Notes under the pieces: model-generated | Seen by the model: the letters and a program-made list of their open reading frames with translations, nothing else | Databases searched by the model: none | Told to the model about the DNA's origin: nothing | Shown here: positions 59,401 through 64,000 of the stretch, piece after piece | Position numbering within the stretch: the stretch's first letter is position 1 | How the letters are laid out: every line of letters begins with the position of its first letter | NCBI GenBank assembly: GCA_031763025.1 | Contig: JASSKH010000017.1 | Coordinates: 4,468,041-4,532,040, forward strand | Reading direction: 5' to 3' | Source: Macrocystis pyrifera | Lineage: Eukaryota; Sar; Phaeophyceae; Laminariales; Laminariaceae | DNA: 64,000 bases | Position numbers and translations under genes: made by a program

Positions 59401-62400
59401 CGTTTCTACTCCTAATAGAGACATCTCCAACAGGTGCGGGGGTGTTAATCAACCAACCACAATATCCACTCACGGTTCTCTGTCCGTTGGCGGCGAAGCC
59501 CCCGCGCTCAACTCGAGGAAACATAAATCTGACGCACAAATACGAATAAATGCGATGCCTTTCTCTTTCTCAAGTACACGACTTCGGTGTCGCAACAGCC
59601 ACCATCTCCGTATCGATCGCTGTGTCATTAGACCATCACGTTATCGCAACTACCCGTCAGGGTGTAACAGGTGGTCCAAGAGCGGCCGGGAATCTCGACC
59701 CGACATTTCCCACGCAACTTCTCTCGCCCACGAAACAAAAAAAAACCGTACCACACGCGAGAACCCCCCCCCCCCGGACTCCCATCTCCCACCTCCCGCC
59801 TTCCACCTTTCACTTGGAGTCTCGCACCGCTCGCGCAAAAAAAAAAACACAAACACACAAAAAGAACAATCCGGTCGACCAACCTTCGCCAGTTCCTCTT
59901 CCAGAGCTCCGGACCGTACCACCCTCTCCTCCACCTCCTGCTTTACCCGCGACAACTCCACCGCCGCCTCGTCCAGCTCCTCCTTCCGCCTCGCCAGCTC
60001 GTCGCGCACCGTCCGGCCCTCCTCCTCCGCCGCGACCCTCGCGGAACACGCCTCCGCTAGCTGCGACTGCAAAGCCGCGATGTGCTCCGACTCTCCCTGC
60101 TGGGCGCCCTCCAGCCGCGCCTCGAGGCGGCGCGCCTCGGCTTGCGCCTCCTCGTCCCTCGCCTGCGCGCGCCCCTGCGCGGCCTCCGTCTTCGCCCGCA
60201 GCTCGTCAACGAGCGCCTGTCGCTCTAGCAAAGTCGCTTCGGCATCCGACAGGCGCGAGGCAAGAGCCGTACCCTTCTCCTCCGCCGCGGCGACGGCCCC
60301 CCTCGCCGACGTCAACGCCACGCGCGCCTTATCCTTCAGGTCTTCCACCTGGGCTTTCCCCGCGGCCGCGGCGAGCTCGATCTCCTCCGCTAGGGCCTGC
60401 GCTTCCCGGCGCGCCTCCCGCTCCGACCCCCTGGACTCCTCGAGCGTATCGGAGAGCTCCGCCGCGGCCAGGCGCAGCCGCTCGGTCTCGGCGGCGGACG
60501 CCTCTCTCTCCTCCGCGGCCTGCCGAAGCTGCGCCATCAGCGCCACCGCCTCCTCGCTTTCCCCTTCCTTCCGGGCCGATAGCTGCTCTGTGAGCTCGAG
60601 GATGCGCCCTCGTGCCTCCTCGTTTGCAGCCAAGGCCGAGGCTTCGAGCTCGGCTATGCGCCCAGCCGTCTCGGTGGCGACGGCGGCGGCCGCGGCAGCG
60701 GCTACCTCGGCCGCTTGTTTGATTTCCTCCTGTGTCGCGGACGCCGAAGCGATGAGCCCCTCTTCTCTGAGCTTCGCGGAGGCGAGCTCCGACGCCGACG
60801 CTTCGACTTGGGCCTTCAAGCTCCGGTAACGCATCACCGCGATCTTGACCCGCTCAACCTTTGTCGCGTGACGGGGGTGGCAGTGGCGGTGGGGCGGGTG
60901 GGGGGGGGGGGGGTAGGGGGAGGGGGGGGGGGCAGGCGTAGAGTGATGTTTGGCGTCGGAAAAAAAGAGAGAACCTCGCAGCGATTTTGATGGAAGGAAT
61001 AATTCGGCAAGCAATGGTTTCGGTGGGGACGGGGTGAGGAGAGAGAAAACGGCGTGGCAGGCTGAATCGCATCACACGGGCGGGAAAAGCATATCCATGC
61101 AACGTACAACCGCATCAACGCCACCCTGCGGCCATCAAAAGGGTCTAAGCGTCAAAAATAAGATACAAGACCCCGACTCGAGGACAACACCTGATACAAT
61201 GGTCAGCGGTACAAAAAATTACCGACAATGCTGTACCGCAATACCACAAAAACGTAAAAAAACAAGCAACACAACACACCAAATGCTATCGCGAACGAAA
61301 TAACTAACATTGATGCGTATATACCGCATGCTCGGAAAAAAAAGAGGTAGCTAACTGGCATCTTAGCAAAACGCCTGATAGTCTCAACAGCTAAGATGGT
61401 ATATACAGCTGCCGCTATTTAGGAACTCGTGCAGCAGGATATTTGTTAAGTGTCGTCCGACTTGTGTGCGTTTGTGGATCCCGGTCGGTCGGTCGGTCGT
61501 TCGGGCCGTCGGTCGGTCGCTTCAGCCATCTCGACAGGGGTCCCTATTGTTCGGCACCGTGAAAAAACTAGATACTCGCAATCGCTAGGAACAAATCTAC
61601 AGCACGCACCGATTTGTTGAAGTCGGCGTTCTTGGCCTCAAGCAAGGTCGAAACTTCTTCCTTCGCCTGCCCCGACGCATGCAGCTCATCGGCGAGACGG
61701 GCCACCTCCTCCTTTAGGGCCGCGTTCTCCGCGCGCAGTTCCTCCTGCGAAGAGGGCCCCGCTTTGATCAGCGGCAACGGCGGAGCCGGCGGCGGCGGCG
61801 GCGGCGGCAGCAGCGGAAGCAGCGGCGGCAGCAGACTCCAGCTCCGTCACGCGCTCAACCGCCTCCTTCAAAGCCCCCGCGGCGCGCTCGTGCTCCGCCT
61901 CTGCCTCTTCGCAGCGGCGCGTCAGCTCCACTGCCCTCTCTTCGGCGGCGGAAACCCGGCGCTCGGCGTCAGCTACGCATTCACCATCGGCGTTAGCGTT
62001 AGCGACAGCGACAGCGCTGGCCGACAGTGGCGGCGGCGACCCTTCTCCCTCGTGCTGAGACTTCAGCTCCCGGAAGCGCTGTGCGACTTCCCGCAGTCGG
62101 GCCATGAGCTTCTGGTTTTCATCTTGAGTCTGCTCAAGCTGAGCCCGGAGCTTCCCAGCCTCTTCCTCCGAGATGGTGCCGGCAGCGACGGCGGCGGCGT
62201 CGCCCGCAGCGCCCGCGGGAGGAGCTGCCGCCGCATCGCCGGAGGATTTCCCCGCCTGCTCTTGCAGAGAGCGACAGGCAGTCAGCAGCTGCCGCACCTT
62301 CTTCAGGAGCTGCTCGTTCTGCGACTGCTTCTCCGCGAGAGTCCCCTCCAGCTCCTTGACCTGTTTCTGGGCGTCCGACACCGATACGCCACCGCCATCC

Positions 62401-63584
62401 CCTCCCTCGCCTCCGCTTTTCTGCGCCGCTGCCGCCCCCGCCGCAGCCGCCGCCGCCGCCGCCGCCACCGCCTCATCTTTCGACTCGGTGACCTCTCTGA
62501 GCTGGGCCTGGAGGGCGGCGATAGTTGCCCCGAACGCCGGGTCCGCGCCACCCTCCCCTCCGTCGCCTTCACTCTTGGCCGCAGCCGCCGCAGCCGCCGC
62601 CGCTGCCGCAGCCGCCGCCGCCTCTGCTTCCGCCTTTTCTTTTCCCTCGGTAACCTCTCTCAGCTGGGCCTGGAGGGCGGCAATGGTTGCCCCGAAGGCC
62701 GGGTCGGCACCGCCCTCGGCTCCCGGGGCGGGGTCTGCGGTGTCTGCGTCGCCCGTGACGCTTGCCGCGGGCGCGGCCTTCTGCTCGCGGAGCTCCCGCA
62801 CCTCGTTCTGGAGCCCCTTGATGGACCCTTGCGCCTCCTTGTACTTCGTGATCAACCCCTGCTCGGGGGGAGGGAACATCGCGTTTTTGTTTCGGTCTTC
62901 GCGAGGAAAAGCCCTACCGTCAGCCCTCTCTCTCTTGCTAAATACATCCGATATATACTAAGACACGCAAACACACCGCAGTACGTATACCAGGTATGCG
63001 TAGACTACATGTACACAAGTATTTGTATCGCATGCCGGGTAAGCGTCATTCCGGAACTCTAGTTTTTCCGATGCTTCCGCGAGTTTGTTTTGGGTTGTTG
63101 TGGCCACGTACCAAGATAATGCGATACATATTGTACCAGTATTACGTCCGTACTATGTAGTCAGGTTTGGCCAATAACTTAGACCTGTCACGCGGAGCGA
63201 CCTAGGCACTCCACCCGGCGACGGGGAGGGAGCGCAAGAAAGCCTGTCCCCTACCTGAAACTGGTATGTATTATAGCTCAGCGAACAGCGGGACTCAGGC
63301 AAGTATGATACTCTTATGATATTCCGGTATATATGTGTACATTTCATACGTTAGTCTATCTCGCGTGGCAATAAAGCAAAGCAGAAACCACACCAGAGCA
63401 CGGACAGCATTAAATCACGCGTGCAGGCCTGTGGAAGGGACAAACACACACACGAATAGCCGGAGGAGGCTACCGTTAGGGATGACGCAGTACAAGAGAA
63501 CGCGCCTCTCTCACCTTCATTTTATTGAGGAGGCTGGCATACTCGGGGCTCTGACCACCGCCCTCCGCATTCCCCTCCAGAGCC
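44957..63584 (-). CDS. Giant coiled-coil golgin with C-terminal GRIP domain (5' end unresolved)
   Basis: GRIP-domain golgins are trans-Golgi tethers recruited by Arl1. Minus-strand exons read as 63584-63515, 62858-61851, 61744-61610, 60858-59884, 59187-58771, 58099-54962, 54513-53752, 53437-53306, 52730-52614, 51938-51513, 49237-48884, 48701-48327, 48268-47924, 46808-46659 and 46134-44957. Every junction after the first visible exon is phase 0, and the total is about 3,170 residues plus an incomplete N-terminus. The protein is Glu/Ala/Arg-rich heptad coiled coil with Ala-, Gly- and Pro-rich breaks. The 1,046-codon exon at 54962-58099 has four tandem ~137-residue repeats. A YKQYRARAHTAIKKSG block spans the 47924/46808 junction, like the YK.R...LK segment of GCC2-type golgins. 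The end, MTYLKNVVKKFVMSDG then RLVPVVATILSFSPAE, fits the GRIP motif including the Arl1-contact tyrosine. The 51513 donor is GC. The last exon needs a frame change in a C14/G14 run near 45560, and the junction 61851/61744 is uncertain. GCC185 orthology is not proven. Confidence 0.8.
44985..45150 (-). other. GRIP domain coding segment
   Basis: About 50 residues with YLKNVVKKF, ERKRLVPVV, ATILSFSPAE and a following acidic ME helix. The Tyr at the start of the first helix is the residue that docks on Arl1 in known GRIP domains. Confidence 0.75.
46836..47056 (-). mobile_element. Family B LINE 3' end inside a golgin intron
   Basis: TTATTTCTTGCCTAGTCATT, TGACCATTGACCACGCATCC, GAGCACCGTTCCTACTCC and ACATTTGGGCGCTCATTGCA match the LINE tail at 5580-5700 in reverse. 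The poly(C) end is reduced to a G-rich patch. The copy begins 28 bases upstream of the exon at 46808-46659. Confidence 0.8.
50009..50455 (-). mobile_element. SINE-like family A element, longest copy
   Basis: On the minus strand the element ends in a C-run (G at 50010-50021). Its body, CTCGATCTCATGGATGGCC, TTGCTTGCACCAAGCGCGAA, AAGAACCGCTTGTGAGGCGG, TATGTAACTGCCTCTTGGGT and TTCGCACAAATGATCTCACT, extends to a second G-run of about 38 bases at 50416-50453. It aligns with 20307-20720 along its whole length. Confidence 0.85.
50693..50792 (+). repeat. CTCC tetranucleotide repeat
   Basis: About 20 TCCC units, preceded by less regular C-rich DNA, lie in a golgin intron. Confidence 0.9.
54962..58099 (-). 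repeat. Four tandem coiled-coil repeats within one golgin exon
   Basis: Units of about 410-420 bases lie at roughly 56465-56876, 56050-56464, 55630-56043 and 55213-55629. Each codes for SLEEQLSQLRADAEK, a poly-Ala stretch, AAEELGQAKAAAEAAKAE, ALTQQLA, ARLSRELEGAAQASESTDER and VELLSSRLEAQTAAA. Coordinates given are for the whole exon. Confidence 0.9.
59318..59435 (-). mobile_element. Family B LINE 3' end with G-run
   Basis: About 14 G and GCGTACTCAATTGTTGTTCG, then CATTAAACCATTGACCACGC, CCCTTTCGAGACGGAGCACC and TCTACTCCTAATAGAGACAT. It lies in the intron between golgin exons 60858-59884 and 59187-58771. Confidence 0.8.
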
Positions 63585-64000
63585 CTGGGCGAGGCGAAAG
63601 TGAAGCAGCGGTGTGGGCGGGGGTAATGCGTGAGAGGCTGAACGCGATGCGTTCGCCGCCCACTCAAAGCAAAAAGCGGCGTAGCGCCCCAGCGCGCACC
63701 AGCGGTGGGGAGACTGTCGAATGCGTGGTCACGACCTTGCTCAAGAGTACAATACTTTCACCACAACAGCAACACATACTGGTGCCACTACTTCTATCAC
63801 TACTACTTCTACCACTGCTGCTGCTGCTATTTGAAGTATTTGCTCCACTTCTACTACTGCAGTAGTAATTGTACTATTAATAGTTAGGGAGCTAACTATT
63901 AATAGAGTATTACTGCTACTAAACAACCGACAAACGCCTAACTAGGCCAGCCTTCGGCTGCCCTACCCCACTACATTTTTTATTTGTTTATTTTTTTATC
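63585..64000. other. Right end of window, upstream of the first visible golgin exon
   Basis: No ATG exon joining phase 1 to the 63584 exon was found. The stretch has CTACTTCTACTACTGC-type repeats near 63780-63870 and an inverted ACTATTAATAGTTAG at about 63871-63903. The golgin start is probably beyond 64000 or in a short exon here. Confidence 0.5.

Noticed and set aside
59550..60829. Plus-strand frames of 347 and 424 codons opposite the golgin exon
   Set aside because: They are antisense shadows of a GC-rich, Glu/Ala-coding exon, with Ser/Arg/Pro composition and no splice or family support.
61614..63062. 482-codon plus-strand frame
   Set aside because: Antisense to golgin exons 62858-61851 and 61744-61610. 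The coiled-coil frame is on the minus strand with matching splice sites.

Overview
The window is nuclear DNA of a flagellated, intron-rich eukaryote. Most genes are split by introns of several hundred to several thousand bases, with GT-AG and some GC-AG junctions. A spliced histone chaperone, two axonemal proteins and a GRIP-domain golgin are present, and there are no bacterial operons or ribosome binding sites. GC-rich exons, long introns full of small transposons and genes for motile cilia would fit a brown alga or related stramenopile. That placement is inference; nothing in the window names the species.

Layout: an elongator tRNA-Met (minus strand) at 195-267; an RBBP4/MSI1-type WD40 histone chaperone on the plus strand in eight exons, 652-14070; a 4.3 kb repeat-filled gap with a giant ATT microsatellite; a CFAP97/hemingway-domain gene in three exons, 18382-22564; a 5 kb gap rich in MITEs; a phosducin-like PhLP1 gene on the minus strand, 27647-31742 plus an unresolved small first exon; then, head to head with it, the inner-arm dynein light chain p28 gene (DNALI1) on the plus strand, 32785-43419. 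The right third is one very large minus-strand gene, about 44957 to beyond 63584, coding for a coiled-coil golgin of at least 3,100 residues that ends in a GRIP domain. Its 5' end may lie outside the window.

Three neighbouring genes have links to cilia: CFAP97D-like, DNALI1, and PhLP1, a co-chaperone of the CCT chaperonin. The golgin is a Golgi tether and the RBBP4 protein works in chromatin assembly. No common pathway is claimed for all five.

Introns and intergenic DNA are dominated by small repeats: a pair of retroposon families (a LINE 3' end and a SINE-like element) that share their last ~40 bases and both finish in poly(C); at least three palindromic MITE families; several microsatellites; and a telomere-like minisatellite. 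The long G and C homopolymers of the window largely trace to the poly(C) tails. Exon boundaries were read by eye from splice consensus, reading phase and family similarity, so single-base errors are possible.
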